DNA of 64,000 bases from Acetivibrio cellulolyticus CD2. Its GTDB lineage: Bacteria > Bacillota > Clostridia > Acetivibrionales > Acetivibrionaceae. The notes beneath the pieces were generated by a model. That model worked only from the letters and a program-made list of their open reading frames with translations. It searched no databases and was not told the DNA's origin. The DNA is taken from contig NZ_JH556658.1 of assembly GCF_000179595.2 (NCBI RefSeq), positions 43,861 to 107,860 on the forward strand. Direction: 5' to 3'. This document shows, piece after piece, positions 28,493-38,045 of this stretch. Made by a program: the position numbers and the translations under genes. Every line of letters starts with the position of its first letter. Positions within the stretch are counted from its first letter, which is position 1.

Positions 28493-30582
28493 TGGATATG
28501 AGTCAATACCTGGAAATTTTTATTGATGAAACAAAAGAGCATTTACAAGGGTTAAACCAATCATTGCTTCAGCTTGAACAAAACCCGCAGGATATATCTA
28601 CTTTGAATGAAATATTCAGGGTAGCTCATACATTAAAAGGTATGGCTGGCACTATGGGCTTTAACAAAATGGCAAAACTGACTCACGATATGGAAAATGT
28701 TTTACATGCGCTAAGAAGTAATGAGATTAAAGTAACTCCTAATTTGGTAGATATATTGTTTAAGTGTCTGGATGCCCTCGAAAACTATACGGAGAATATA
28801 GTGAATACTGGGGGTGAGGGTAATAATGAATATAACGATATAATCTCAGAGCTTGGCAATGCTGTGAATAAAAAGGCGGTAGAGCCGACTGCACAGAAAG
28901 CTGCAACTGTACACAAAACTGAGAATACTGAACAAGAGGCTGAAATTAATACTCATGCCACAGCACAGTTCAAACTTAACCAATATGAGCAAAATGTTGC
29001 TTACAAAGCAAAAGAGATGGGTATGAATGTATTAAAGATCACTGTAGTTCTAAACAAAGGCTGTGTTCTAAAGTCAGCACGTTCATTCATAATATTCCAG
29101 ACGCTTGAAAGACATTCGGAAATAATAAAATCAGAACCAAGAGTTGAAGACATAGAGGATGAAAAATTTGATTTTGAGTTTACTGTTGTATGCGTAACAA
29201 AAGAAGAGCCAGATGTTTTTGTAAAAGATATTAATAGTATTGCAGAGATTGATGAAGTTATTATTAATACTTTAGGTTCAACTGATTTTCAGCCATCTCC
29301 AATGCAAGAAGAATGTTCAGTTTCAAATCAAACTGATTCATGTGAATCTAATACAAATTCTGAAGCTGATTGTTCAGCGGAGACAAAACAGGATACAAAT
29401 GCTCAGGGTGCTTCAGCGCATAAGACCAAAACAGGTAAGACGGTTAGGGTTGATATTGACAGGCTTGATGTTTTAATGAATCTTGTCAGTGAGCTTATTA
29501 TAATAAAGACCAGACTTGAAGGATTAGAAGGCGGAGAAAGATCACAATCTTACAGTGAAGCTGTAGAGTACCTTGAACGTATCACAACCAACCTCCATGA
29601 TGCTGTTATGAAGGTAAGAATGGTGCCTGTTGAAATGGTATTTAACAGGTTCCCAAGAATGATAAGAGACGTTGCAAGGGAACTGAAAAAGGAGATTGTC
29701 CTCAACATGTCCGGTGAGGAGACAGAACTTGACAGAACTGTTATTGATGAAATAGGAGATCCGTTAATTCACCTTCTTCGTAACTCAGCTGACCACGGAA
29801 TTGAGTCTATAGAAAAAAGAAAAGAAATTGGCAAACCAGCAAGCGGGCAAATCAACTTAAGAGCTTACCAGGATGGTAACAATGTTGTAATTGAAGTTGA
29901 AGATGATGGACAGGGAATAAATCTTGAAAAAGTTAAAAAGAAGGCAATTGAAAAAGGCCTTGTTAAAAAGGATATTGCAAACACGTTATCACAGAAGGAT
30001 ATAATAGACTTCTTGTTTAAGCCATCTTTCAGTACGCAGGATCAGATAACGGATTTATCGGGACGTGGCGTAGGCTTGGATGTGGTAAAAACCAAAATAG
30101 AGCAGCTTGGTGGGGTTGTAGAGGTTGAAACGGAATCGGGCAAGGGTAGTAAATTTATAATAAGGCTGCCGCTTACATTGGCTATTATCCAAGCTTTACT
30201 CGTAACAATAGGTGAGGAGAAGTACGCTATACCGCTTAACAGCACTAAAGAAATATTAAAGGTATCTCCTGATCAGATAATGATGGTACAGAAACAGGAA
30301 GTAATTATGATCAGAAATACTGTTATACCGCTTGTAAGGCTTGATAAGATATTGGAAGTACCTAAGAATGATACTAAGAGTGCAAAACAGTTAACTGTTG
30401 TTATCGTTAAAAAGGGTGAAAGATTATCTGGTTTTGTGGTAGATTCATTGATTGGACAACAGGAAATTGTTATAAAGTCTTTAGGAAAACTTCTTTACGG
30501 AATCAAGTGTATAGCGGGTGCTACGATACTTGGAGATGGAAACGTTGCTATGATATTGGATGTAAATTCACTGGCTATATAG
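28492..30582 (+). CDS. cheA: Chemotaxis sensor histidine kinase CheA
   Basis: Phosphorylates CheY and CheB in response to receptors. Domain order: Hpt with H46 in RVAHTLKGMAG, a CheY/CheB-binding P2 region (about 160-260), a low-complexity linker with several Cys and Asn, dimerisation helices (about 320-400), the ATPase with the N box (HLLRNSADHGIE), DDGQGI and GRGVGLDVV, and a CheW-like regulatory end. The 696 residues are typical. Confidence 0.96.
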   Translation: MDMSQYLEIFIDETKEHLQGLNQSLLQLEQNPQDISTLNEIFRVAHTLKGMAGTMGFNKMAKLTHDMENVLHALRSNEIKVTPNLVDILFKCLDALENYTENIVNTGGEGNNEYNDIISELGNAVNKKAVEPTAQKAATVHKTENTEQEAEINTHATAQFKLNQYEQNVAYKAKEMGMNVLKITVVLNKGCVLKSARSFIIFQTLERHSEIIKSEPRVEDIEDEKFDFEFTVVCVTKEEPDVFVKDINSIAEIDEVIINTLGSTDFQPSPMQEECSVSNQTDSCESNTNSEADCSAETKQDTNAQGASAHKTKTGKTVRVDIDRLDVLMNLVSELIIIKTRLEGLEGGERSQSYSEAVEYLERITTNLHDAVMKVRMVPVEMVFNRFPRMIRDVARELKKEIVLNMSGEETELDRTVIDEIGDPLIHLLRNSADHGIESIEKRKEIGKPASGQINLRAYQDGNNVVIEVEDDGQGINLEKVKKKAIEKGLVKKDIANTLSQKDIIDFLFKPSFSTQDQITDLSGRGVGLDVVKTKIEQLGGVVEVETESGKGSKFIIRLPLTLAIIQALLVTIGEEKYAIPLNSTKEILKVSPDQIMMVQKQEVIMIRNTVIPLVRLDKILEVPKNDTKSAKQLTVVIVKKGERLSGFVVDSLIGQQEIVIKSLGKLLYGIKCIAGATILGDGNVAMILDVNSLAI

Positions 30583-30597
30583 GAGGGAGTTGAAAAA

Positions 30598-31062
30598 ATG
30601 GAAGACGTTATCAATGTTGAAGGAAAGCAATATGTCGTATTTATGTTGGGCAAGGAAAACTATGGAGTGGATATTCAAAAGGTAACGACTATTGAAAAGA
30701 TAATGCCATATGCAAGAGTACCTAAAACTCCTGATTATGTAAAAGGTGTGATAAACTTAAGGGGAGAAATCGTACCGGTAATGGATATTAGAACCAAGTT
30801 TGGAATGGAAGTAAGCGAGGAGACGGAAGAGACAAGAATTATCATTATTAAAATAAATGAAATTTCTTTAGGGATAATCGTAGATGAAGTAGATGAGGTC
30901 CTTAATTTGACAGAAGAGTCTATTGAGAACGTAGCAAACTTTACAAATGACCTTTCAATGGATTATATCCTAGGAGTAGGTAAGGTTGACGGAAGAATAG
31001 TAACGCTCTTAAACCTTGAAAAAATCATTGATATATCGGAAAATAACGATCAGGGAGAGTAA
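30598..31062 (+). CDS. cheW: Chemotaxis coupling protein CheW
   Basis: Scaffold that links receptors to CheA. The 154 residues form a single CheW domain with the conserved RVPKTPDYVKGVINLRGEI-VPVMDIR region. AGGAGGG precedes ATG 30598. Position between cheA and cheC is the Bacillus/Clostridium order. Confidence 0.95.
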   Translation: MEDVINVEGKQYVVFMLGKENYGVDIQKVTTIEKIMPYARVPKTPDYVKGVINLRGEIVPVMDIRTKFGMEVSEETEETRIIIIKINEISLGIIVDEVDEVLNLTEESIENVANFTNDLSMDYILGVGKVDGRIVTLLNLEKIIDISENNDQGE

Positions 31063-31067
31063 CCGCT

Positions 31068-31688
31068 ATGACAGTGAATTTTGATAACTTCAATAATTAT
31101 GAAATTGATGTTTTGAGAGAGATTGGAAATATTGGTGCAGGTAATGCGGCAACTGCTCTTGCTAAAATGATCAATAAGAAGGTTGACATGGAAGTACCGA
31201 AAGTAAAGGTAATGGAATTTAAGGAAGTAAACGAAATGCTCGGTGGTGCGGAATTACCGGTAGTTGGTTTGCTGCTTAAAATGACCGGTGATCTTTCGGG
31301 AAGCATAATGTTTATTTTGGAAAACAATGCAGCTCACATCCTTATAAATATTCTAATGGGGAAACCTACTGAGAATAGGTCGGATTTTGATGAAATTGAA
31401 GTGTCTGCATTAAAGGAATTAGGAAATATACTTTCCGGGTCTTATATGTCAGCTTTGTCAACTCTTACGGGACTTAATATACTGCCAACTGTACCGGAAA
31501 TTGCAATTGATATGGCTGGTGCAATTATAAGTGTTCCGGCAATAGAGTTTGGAAAGCTTGGAGATACTGTTTTATATATTGAAACAGAGTTTAGTGAAGG
31601 AACTACCAAGGTACTGGGGGATTTCTTTCTGGTTCCGGATATTGATTCATATGAAGTGCTATTAAGGGCATTAGGGGTTATGAGCTGA
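31068..31688 (+). CDS. cheC: CheY-P phosphatase CheC
   Basis: Dephosphorylates CheY-P and binds CheD. Two copies of the CheC motif are visible: VLREIGNIGAGNAATALAKM (about 13-32) and ALKELGNILSGSYMSAL (about 112-128), each with the Glu and Asn that act on the phosphate. The 206 residues match. Its stop overlaps the start of cheD. Confidence 0.95.
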   Translation: MTVNFDNFNNYEIDVLREIGNIGAGNAATALAKMINKKVDMEVPKVKVMEFKEVNEMLGGAELPVVGLLLKMTGDLSGSIMFILENNAAHILINILMGKPTENRSDFDEIEVSALKELGNILSGSYMSALSTLTGLNILPTVPEIAIDMAGAIISVPAIEFGKLGDTVLYIETEFSEGTTKVLGDFFLVPDIDSYEVLLRALGVMS

Positions 31689-32173
31689 TGGAGAACACTA
31701 TAAAAGTTGGTATGGCCGACTTGCAGGCTGCATGCCATCCAGCTGTATTAACAACATTAGGCTTGGGTTCATGTGTTGGCATAGCCTTATATGATAGAAG
31801 TACATGTACAATTGGCTTGGCTCATGCCATGCTTCCAGACAGTACACAAGCCAAAAATATGACAAATATTGCTAAGTTTGTAGACTCTTCACTTGAAGCC
31901 CTTATTGGCCAAATGATAAAACTAGGTGCCAATAGGAGCAAAATCGTTGCGAAGCTTGCAGGTGGAGCGCAGATGTTTAATTTTTCACAGTCATCTGATT
32001 TAATGAGGATTGGGTTAAGAAATGTTTTAGCTGCCAAGGAAAGGCTTGAATTGCTAAGAATTCCTCTTATATCTGAAGATACAGGTGGAAATTATGGAAG
32101 AACAATTGAACTTAATTCATCTAATGGTATTTTGCTTATAAAAACTATAGGATATGGTGTAAAGGAAATATAA
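31688..32173 (+). CDS. cheD: Chemoreceptor glutamine deamidase CheD
   Basis: Deamidates receptor glutamines and is released by CheC. The catalytic cysteine is C29 in LGLGSCVG and the histidine is H46 in IGLAHAMLPD; the KLAGGAQMF segment is also present. The 161 residues fit. Start overlap with the cheC stop implies coupled translation of the two partners. Confidence 0.95.
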   Translation: MENTIKVGMADLQAACHPAVLTTLGLGSCVGIALYDRSTCTIGLAHAMLPDSTQAKNMTNIAKFVDSSLEALIGQMIKLGANRSKIVAKLAGGAQMFNFSQSSDLMRIGLRNVLAAKERLELLRIPLISEDTGGNYGRTIELNSSNGILLIKTIGYGVKEI

Positions 32174-32216
32174 GTTATTACTAATTTTACAAAATACCCC
32201 TAGAGAGGGATTTGAA

Positions 32217-32621
32217 ATGGATTATATCCATAAGTTACCATTTATTTTGGGAGCTTCAATGGCAGTTATAATTGGAGTGGTAAGTAATAAAACAGGTGTT
32301 GAATCAAAAATAATCTACATAAGAATGTCTGTAGGTTTGATTGCCTTTTTTGTTTTGGGTTTATATATAAGAAGCATTATTTGTAAAATTGATGAAGAAA
32401 TAAGAAAAAGAAAGGAAGAAGAATTAAGACAGAAGGAAGAGTTGGAAAATGCCCAGATAGGTGATGGACAAAATCATACAGTTGATTACAGGGTTGATGA
32501 CAATAATTTCGAACTTGATTTAAATATGGGTAAAGATGAAAAACTTTATGATGAAGAGTTTACACCATTAAGTGTCAACAGCGTTACAATAAACAAGGAT
32601 GTTAAGGATAGCGGTCGGTAA
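32217..32621 (+). CDS. Small membrane-anchored protein between cheD and sigD
   Basis: Unrecognised. The 134 residues have two N-terminal hydrophobic segments (about 8-24 and 37-57), then a highly charged coiled coil rich in Arg/Lys/Glu (about 58-80) and an acidic polar tail. Clostridial fla/che clusters often keep a gene of this sort here, so a motility accessory role is inferred only from place. GAGGGA precedes ATG 32217. Confidence 0.75.
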   Translation: MDYIHKLPFILGASMAVIIGVVSNKTGVESKIIYIRMSVGLIAFFVLGLYIRSIICKIDEEIRKRKEEELRQKEELENAQIGDGQNHTVDYRVDDNNFELDLNMGKDEKLYDEEFTPLSVNSVTINKDVKDSGR

Positions 32622-32705
32622 GATGATATTACTTATTTAGCTGTTAGGACAATGTAGTATATGGATTGATAAATATAAAAATATACTGGCAATGGGGGAT
32701 TTTAA

Positions 32706-33476
32706 ATGTCGACATCTACTATCAAACAACAAGAAATGTGGCGTCAATACAGTGATACAAAGGATCCTGCTATTAAAGAAAAGTTAATAATTGAATACTC
32801 GCACATTATTAAATATGTGGCTGGAAGGCTAAGCATATATTTTGGATCAAATGTTGAGTATGATGACCTTATCGGTTATGGTGTTTTTGGACTGATTGAT
32901 GCGATTAACAAGTTTGATATTAACAAGGGTGTTAAGTTTGAGACCTATGCCTCATTAAGAATAAGAGGAGCAATAATTGATAGCATTAGAGAACTTGATT
33001 GGGTACCAAGATCGTTAAGACAAAAGAACAAGGAACTTGAACGGGTTTATACTGAAGTGGAAAATGAGTTGGGACATTCAGCAACAGACCAGGAAGTAGC
33101 TCAAAAACTTGGAGTTTCAGTGGATGAATTTTATAAACTATTGAATGAAGTAAATCTGTCCTCATTAATATCACTCGAAGAATTTTTGGAGCAGAATTAT
33201 GAGGCTGGTGTTAATATAGCCGGAGGTTGTAAGGAAGATAGACCCGAAGGGTATATGGAAATTACAGAGCTTAGGGAAATATTAGTGGATGCTATTGGTA
33301 AGCTTCCAGAAAAAGAGAAGACAGTTGTTTCTTTTTATTACTTTGAAGATTTGACTTTAAAGGAGATTAGTGAGATAATGAAAGTGTCTGAATCAAGAAT
33401 ATCTCAATTGCACACCAAGGCGATTCTAAGACTTCGAGGAAAATTAGCACGTCACAGAACTATTCTAGCTGAGTAG
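32706..33476 (+). CDS. sigD: Flagellar/motility sigma factor, SigD/FliA family
   Basis: Alternative sigma factor (256 residues) for late flagellar and chemotaxis promoters. Region 2 contains the DLIGYGVFGLIDAINKFD and FETYASLRIRGAIIDSIREL stretches typical of FliA/WhiG; region 4 has TLKEISEIMKVSESRISQLH, the helix-turn-helix that reads the -35 site. It ends the che part of the cluster as in Bacillus. An anti-sigma FlgM gene is not in the window. Confidence 0.95.
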   Translation: MSTSTIKQQEMWRQYSDTKDPAIKEKLIIEYSHIIKYVAGRLSIYFGSNVEYDDLIGYGVFGLIDAINKFDINKGVKFETYASLRIRGAIIDSIRELDWVPRSLRQKNKELERVYTEVENELGHSATDQEVAQKLGVSVDEFYKLLNEVNLSSLISLEEFLEQNYEAGVNIAGGCKEDRPEGYMEITELREILVDAIGKLPEKEKTVVSFYYFEDLTLKEISEIMKVSESRISQLHTKAILRLRGKLARHRTILAE

Positions 33477-33536
33477 GTAATTTTACTTTATTTTTATAAA
33501 TATAACTTAAAACTGAAGAAAAGGGGGGAAGTCTGT

Positions 33537-35171
33537 ATGATGGATAATACTGGCGGTTCGTCTTCCAATAAGCTTAATGAAGGGTTTTATGAGTTGGAAT
33601 ATAGAGAAAATGGTATATATCTTATTGTTCACCCTTCTATAGGAAGAGGGAAAAGAGTCGAATCCAGAGATATAGTTGATAGACTGACTCGAAAAAAGGT
33701 AAAGAATTTTAAAAAAGAAATTATTGATCTCGCCTGCCAAAAAGCTGATAGAATGCCGCTATGTATAGCTGAACCCCAAGAAGAAGTAAAAATTGATGCC
33801 CAGGTAAGTGTAACAGTTTCCGCGGATAAGATGAAGGCGGCAATTGTAATAAGTCCTCCTGACGGAGGTAGAGCGGTTAATATTCAAGATGTTATAGAAG
33901 CCTTGAATAAAAATGGCGTATGTTATGGTATAAACAAGACAAACCTGGAAAACGTAATAAAATACCCCGTTTACGATGAAACTATCGTTATGGCTGAAGG
34001 TACAATGCCAATAAACGGCCAGAGTGGAAAAGTCCATTTTTATTTTGACACAAATAAGGATAGAAAGCCAACTATATTGGAAGACGGAAGAGTTGATTTC
34101 AGGGATTTGAACATTATTGAAAGCGTAGAGCACGGAAAAGTATTATGTTCACTTATTCCTCCTCTTGCGGGAGTGGCTGGAAAAACGGTAGTAGGTACTG
34201 ATATACCTGCTTTAGACGGCAAGCCTGCGAAGCTTCCAAGAGGAAGAAATGTTGAAATAACTGAGGATGAACAGAGCCTGATTGCATTAATTGATGGTCA
34301 GGTAAATTATATTGATGGAAAAGTAAATGTTTTTTCAAATTATGAAATACCTGCTGATGTTGACAACTCAACCGGCAACGTAAATTTTATCGGCAATGTT
34401 ATTGTAAGGGGTAATGTACTTTCAGGTTTCACGATTGAAGCTGGTGGTACAGTTGAAGTATGGGGTGTGGTTGAGGGTGCAACAATTATAGCAGGTGGAG
34501 ACATAATTTTAAGAAGAGGAATGCAGGGAATTGGAAAAGGCGTTCTCATAAGTGGTGGAGACATAATTGCAAAATATATAGAAAACAGCACTATTGAAGC
34601 TAAAGGAGAAATTAAGTCTGAAGCTATAATGCACAGCAATATAAAATGCGGAAACAAGCTTGAGTTATCCGGTAAGAAAGGACTTCTTATCGGAGGTGTT
34701 TGCAAGGTTGGCAAGGAGATAATTGCAAAAGTTATTGGGTCATATATGGCTACGGTTACAGAAATTGAAGTTGGTGTTGACCCGTCATTAAAAGAGCGGT
34801 ATAAACAAATAAGAGATGAAATAGTATCAATAGAAGAGGATGTAAAGAAGGCTGATCAGGCAATTACCATTTTAAAGAAGATTGAGGCTACAGGTAATTT
34901 GACTCCTGAAAAGCAGGAAATTATGGCAAAGAGTGTAAGGACTAAGGTTTACTTTTCAAATAAAATCAATGAACTAAAACAGGAAATTGCCATTATAGAG
35001 CAAAGACTTCAGGAAGAAGCGCACGGAAAAGTAAGGGCGCATAACTTCATATATCCCGGAACTAGAATTTCAATCGGCACCTGTATGATGTATGTAAAGG
35101 AAAATCTGCAATATTGCACTATATACAGGGATGGGGCGGATGTAAAAGTTGGACCAATTGATAAGGCATAG
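33537..35171 (+). CDS. FapA family (DUF342) polymer-binding protein
   Basis: The 544 residues have the DUF342 layout: N-terminal domains, then a right-handed beta-helix region (about 285-400) with repeated Gly-rich turns such as VIVRGNVLSGFTIEAGGTVE and IIAGGDIILRRGMQG, and a C-terminal coiled coil (about 425-500). Such genes often follow sigD in clostridial motility clusters. The exact role is unknown. The start is the first of two adjacent ATG codons after GGGGGGAAG. Confidence 0.85.
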   Translation: MMDNTGGSSSNKLNEGFYELEYRENGIYLIVHPSIGRGKRVESRDIVDRLTRKKVKNFKKEIIDLACQKADRMPLCIAEPQEEVKIDAQVSVTVSADKMKAAIVISPPDGGRAVNIQDVIEALNKNGVCYGINKTNLENVIKYPVYDETIVMAEGTMPINGQSGKVHFYFDTNKDRKPTILEDGRVDFRDLNIIESVEHGKVLCSLIPPLAGVAGKTVVGTDIPALDGKPAKLPRGRNVEITEDEQSLIALIDGQVNYIDGKVNVFSNYEIPADVDNSTGNVNFIGNVIVRGNVLSGFTIEAGGTVEVWGVVEGATIIAGGDIILRRGMQGIGKGVLISGGDIIAKYIENSTIEAKGEIKSEAIMHSNIKCGNKLELSGKKGLLIGGVCKVGKEIIAKVIGSYMATVTEIEVGVDPSLKERYKQIRDEIVSIEEDVKKADQAITILKKIEATGNLTPEKQEIMAKSVRTKVYFSNKINELKQEIAIIEQRLQEEAHGKVRAHNFIYPGTRISIGTCMMYVKENLQYCTIYRDGADVKVGPIDKA

Positions 35172-35202
35172 CTTTGGTTTTATGGTGAAAGGATGATATA
35201 AC

Positions 35203-35508
35203 ATGTCCATTAAACCTATTGACTTTCAAGTACAAATCCCAAAGACTAATGAAGTGTCTAAAATTCATAGTGAAGATCAGCATAAAAATGATGCTATTCA
35301 ACAGCAGCAAACTAATTTGAATCAGCACAAAGCAGAAGATAGTATCAACCTGGTACATTCACGTGATAATACTCAGAAATCAAAAATCAATGAAAAGAAA
35401 GATAAAAATTCAAAAGAAAAGAAGGAAAAAGGAAATAAAAAGAGAAATTATAATAACGACAGTTCATTGGAAGAAGAGCAAACCAGTATAATTGATATCA
35501 AGCTTTAA
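35203..35508 (+). CDS. Small highly basic hypothetical protein
   Basis: Unrecognised 101-residue polar protein. The middle is Gln/Asn/His-rich and the second half is almost all Lys, Glu, Asn and Ser, so it is probably disordered. It has no membrane segment or motif. A GAAAGGATG site precedes ATG 35203 and the gene is co-directional with its neighbours. Confidence 0.65.
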   Translation: MSIKPIDFQVQIPKTNEVSKIHSEDQHKNDAIQQQQTNLNQHKAEDSINLVHSRDNTQKSKINEKKDKNSKEKKEKGNKKRNYNNDSSLEEEQTSIIDIKL

Positions 35509-35586
35509 GAAACAATTGGAAGGTATATTTTTTGATTTATAAGTTATCTTATTAACCTACGAAGGATAAATTTAAGGAGTGTTCTT

Positions 35587-36192
35587 ATGACAGGCTTTTA
35601 TACAAGTATAATGTTCATAGGTATAATTCTTATAGTTGTATCTCTTATTTGGATTGCCTTTGACAGAAAGAAATCGTTTGATACTGAACTTCGGATTGAC
35701 GAGAAAAAGGCAGAGCTGATCAGAATAATAAGGGATGCAGAGATGATGGTTGAAGAGCTAAATAAGTTTTCAGATTATGTAGTAACCCAGATTGGAGAAA
35801 AGAACAGCGAGATGACTGCAAATTTTAAGGAAGCAGACGGTTTGATAGAAACTATGAGGATAGAGACTAGCTGTTTCTATGAAAGCTTAAAATTACAGAA
35901 TGAGGTGGCTGGAAATAGTTATTCTGTTGGTGTAAAGCATAGAGTTGTAGACAATAGCTTAAGTAAAAAGAGTGATCAGGTGCCGGTAAATTTTGAAGAG
36001 ACTAATGTACCTGTCGGAAAAAGTTTAAAGAGTACTTCACATACAAAAGTAAAGGATAAGGTAATACCTATAAACAGCAAACATAATGAAGTTATTTCGC
36101 TTGCGCAAAAAGGTTTGAACGAAACAGAAATAGCGCGAAAGTTAAATATGGGTAAAGGTGAGATTCAACTTATTCTTGGCGTTAATCGATAG
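35587..36192 (+). CDS. SwrB/DUF6115-like membrane protein
   Basis: The 201 residues start with one membrane helix (about 5-24) and a coiled coil (about 35-80). A variable linker follows, and the C-terminus is a helix-turn-helix-like segment: EVISLAQKGLNETEIARKLN then GKGEIQLIL. This matches the architecture of Bacillus SwrB, encoded after sigD and acting on FliF/FliP assembly. The role here is inferred from layout and place. Confidence 0.75.
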   Translation: MTGFYTSIMFIGIILIVVSLIWIAFDRKKSFDTELRIDEKKAELIRIIRDAEMMVEELNKFSDYVVTQIGEKNSEMTANFKEADGLIETMRIETSCFYESLKLQNEVAGNSYSVGVKHRVVDNSLSKKSDQVPVNFEETNVPVGKSLKSTSHTKVKDKVIPINSKHNEVISLAQKGLNETEIARKLNMGKGEIQLILGVNR

Positions 36193-36218
36193 CAAAAAGC
36201 TACACAGTATTTTTTTCT

Positions 36219-36240
36219 AAAAGCGCATAGGCGCTTTTTT
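36219..36240 (+). terminator. Intrinsic terminator after the SwrB-like gene
   Basis: AAAAGCGC and GCGCTTTT form the stem around an ATAG loop, ending in six T. It is a natural end point for transcripts of the sigD-distal genes, although the next gene begins only 20 bases later. Confidence 0.75.
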
Positions 36241-36259
36241 GTGGTTAGGAGGGAGTATT

Positions 36260-36862
36260 ATGCAGAATTTTCATGTAAAAAGTATTTTGCTTGGAATTGG
36301 TATAGGGATTGTTTTAACTGCTTTTATAAGTATAATTTATTCGGCCGGAAATAAGCAGCAAATGAGTAAGGAAGAAATAATTGAAAGAGCAAAGCAGTAT
36401 GGTATGGTTTTTAGCGAAGAACTCATAGTTGATGCAGCAGATCAAAGCAAGGAAAATAAAGAAGAGAAGGATAAAAGCAACACAGTTGGAAATGATGCTT
36501 CAAAGGATGAACAGAAAGCAGCACCTGAGACAAAAGAAACCAATGCCCCCAAGGGAACTGTTGGGCAAGTAAAGTCCGAAGGGAATAGTTCATCCGGTAC
36601 AGAGACAGTAAAAAATTCAGAAACAGAAACTGCCAACAATCATATTAACGAGGATGTTGTTGTTAGCATCCTGCCTGGTTATACATCTGAAATTGTTGCC
36701 CAAAGGCTTCTTGAGTTAGGTCTCATTAATGATGCCGATGGTTTTGTCAATGATCTTATAGCAATGAATCTTGAAGGTGATATTCAAGTCGGTGATTTTA
36801 AAATAAAAAAGGGAAGCACTAATGCTTCTATTGCAAGGGTAGTTACTATGACTCAGGGCTAG
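36260..36862 (+). CDS. MltG/YceG-like membrane protein, short form
   Basis: It has an N-terminal membrane helix (about 10-30), a long Glu/Lys/Ser/Thr-rich linker (about 60-130) and a C-terminal module with ILPGYTSEIVAQRLLELGLI and a GDFKIKKG turn. This resembles the LysM-like N-domain of endolytic transglycosylase MltG, but the catalytic domain is absent. It probably binds cell wall. ATG 36260 was chosen for the TAGGAGGGA site. Confidence 0.65.
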   Translation: MQNFHVKSILLGIGIGIVLTAFISIIYSAGNKQQMSKEEIIERAKQYGMVFSEELIVDAADQSKENKEEKDKSNTVGNDASKDEQKAAPETKETNAPKGTVGQVKSEGNSSSGTETVKNSETETANNHINEDVVVSILPGYTSEIVAQRLLELGLINDADGFVNDLIAMNLEGDIQVGDFKIKKGSTNASIARVVTMTQG

Positions 36863-36917
36863 AGAGTATCGTAAAGTGTTTGGTTAATGGGTCTTTATTA
36901 GAAATTTGTAAATATGG

Positions 36918-36960
36918 GGCAGTGTCAAGATGGGGGAAAACCCCATTTGACACTGTCCTT
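36918..36960 (+). terminator. Intrinsic terminator after the MltG-like gene
   Basis: A long stem of CAGTGTCAA...GGGG against CCCC...TTGACACTG with two single-base bulges and a GAAAA loop, followed by a T-rich run. It closes the long forward gene series. Confidence 0.75.
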
Positions 36961-37003
36961 AATTTTATAGGTATAAACTAGCAGAAGAATAAATGGGAAA
37001 TAT

Positions 37004-37033
37004 TTGATGTTTGAGCAGAACCAATGCTATACT
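37004..37033 (+). promoter_or_regulatory. Sigma-A-type promoter of the DUF4097-like lipoprotein
   Basis: TTGATG and TATACT are separated by 18 bases, about 35 bases before the ATG at 37069. Confidence 0.55.
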
Positions 37034-37068
37034 GTAAACAAATTTTCTATTACAAGAGGAGAGGAAAG

Positions 37069-37908
37069 ATGAGACAAAAGTTGATAATAGTGATTTTAAT
37101 GGCATTTATACTTTGCGGCTGTAGTATTGCTCAAGCTGAGATTAATCCTAAAATTGAAGTGAGTTCATATTCAGAGCAAATAATAGAGCTTAAGCAGACA
37201 TATAATCTGGATATAAACTGCGATTCAAGCGATATAGAGTTGTACACATGGAATAACAGTGATATAAAGTTCGAAATAACCAAGAGAGTTCGGGGCGCGT
37301 ATAAAAAGGAAGTACTTTCAAAAAGACTTGAAGATTTTGAGGTGGAAATTAAAAATGAGAATAATTCTGTATTCTTAAAAAGCCGCTGTAATGGAGGAAA
37401 TAAAAATGCTCTCGACAGGAGTGTAGATTTAAAGATATATGTGCCTAAAGTAATAGAGACTATGAACTATAAAGTTGATGCCGGAAACATCAAGTTTTTT
37501 GATGATATACAGGGAGTTTTAAAGGCGGAGCTTAATAATACCAACTTAGAAATAAATAGGTTTGATGGTGTTTTGAATGTTACTGGTAATATGGGAAATG
37601 TGAAGGTTTTAAGTGGTAAAATAAGTGGATGCTCCAAAATTGAAAAGTATAATGGAAATATAAGTATAAAATCAGAATTTGATGAAAATGGAGAATACAT
37701 TTTTAATACAAGCAAGGGACATATAGATATATATGCTCCTTCCAATACAAAATTGGGTTTTGAAACAGTGGGAGAGTTGGAAATAAACGAATTTGATGAT
37801 GCTGAGAATTTTGGCCGTACCAGGAGCAGTGAAGTAAAGCTAAATGACAAGCCGGTAAAAGTTCGCGTTAATAGCGAAATGGGCAGAATTGCGATAAGAA
37901 AATATTAA
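37069..37908 (+). CDS. Lipoprotein with DUF4097-like beta-helix domain
   Basis: The 279 residues start with a lipoprotein signal peptide (lipobox ILCGC, about residues 14-18), so the mature protein should be membrane-anchored. The rest is strand-rich with repeated patterns such as NMGNVKVLSGKIS and KYNGNISIKSEF, as in DUF4097/DUF4098 adhesin-like proteins. ATG 37069 is preferred because GAGGAGAGG precedes it. Function unknown. Confidence 0.75.
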   Translation: MRQKLIIVILMAFILCGCSIAQAEINPKIEVSSYSEQIIELKQTYNLDINCDSSDIELYTWNNSDIKFEITKRVRGAYKKEVLSKRLEDFEVEIKNENNSVFLKSRCNGGNKNALDRSVDLKIYVPKVIETMNYKVDAGNIKFFDDIQGVLKAELNNTNLEINRFDGVLNVTGNMGNVKVLSGKISGCSKIEKYNGNISIKSEFDENGEYIFNTSKGHIDIYAPSNTKLGFETVGELEINEFDDAENFGRTRSSEVKLNDKPVKVRVNSEMGRIAIRKY

Positions 37909-38045
37909 CTATGCTTTTCCTTTTTTTTATGCTAAAATAGAATATAAGAAATATAAACCATGGTAATGGAATTTTTAATATGTTGGCATTTTTCAATGCC
38001 ACTTTTATTGTTTTCAAACATCTTATAAAAAGAGGAAATTTACTC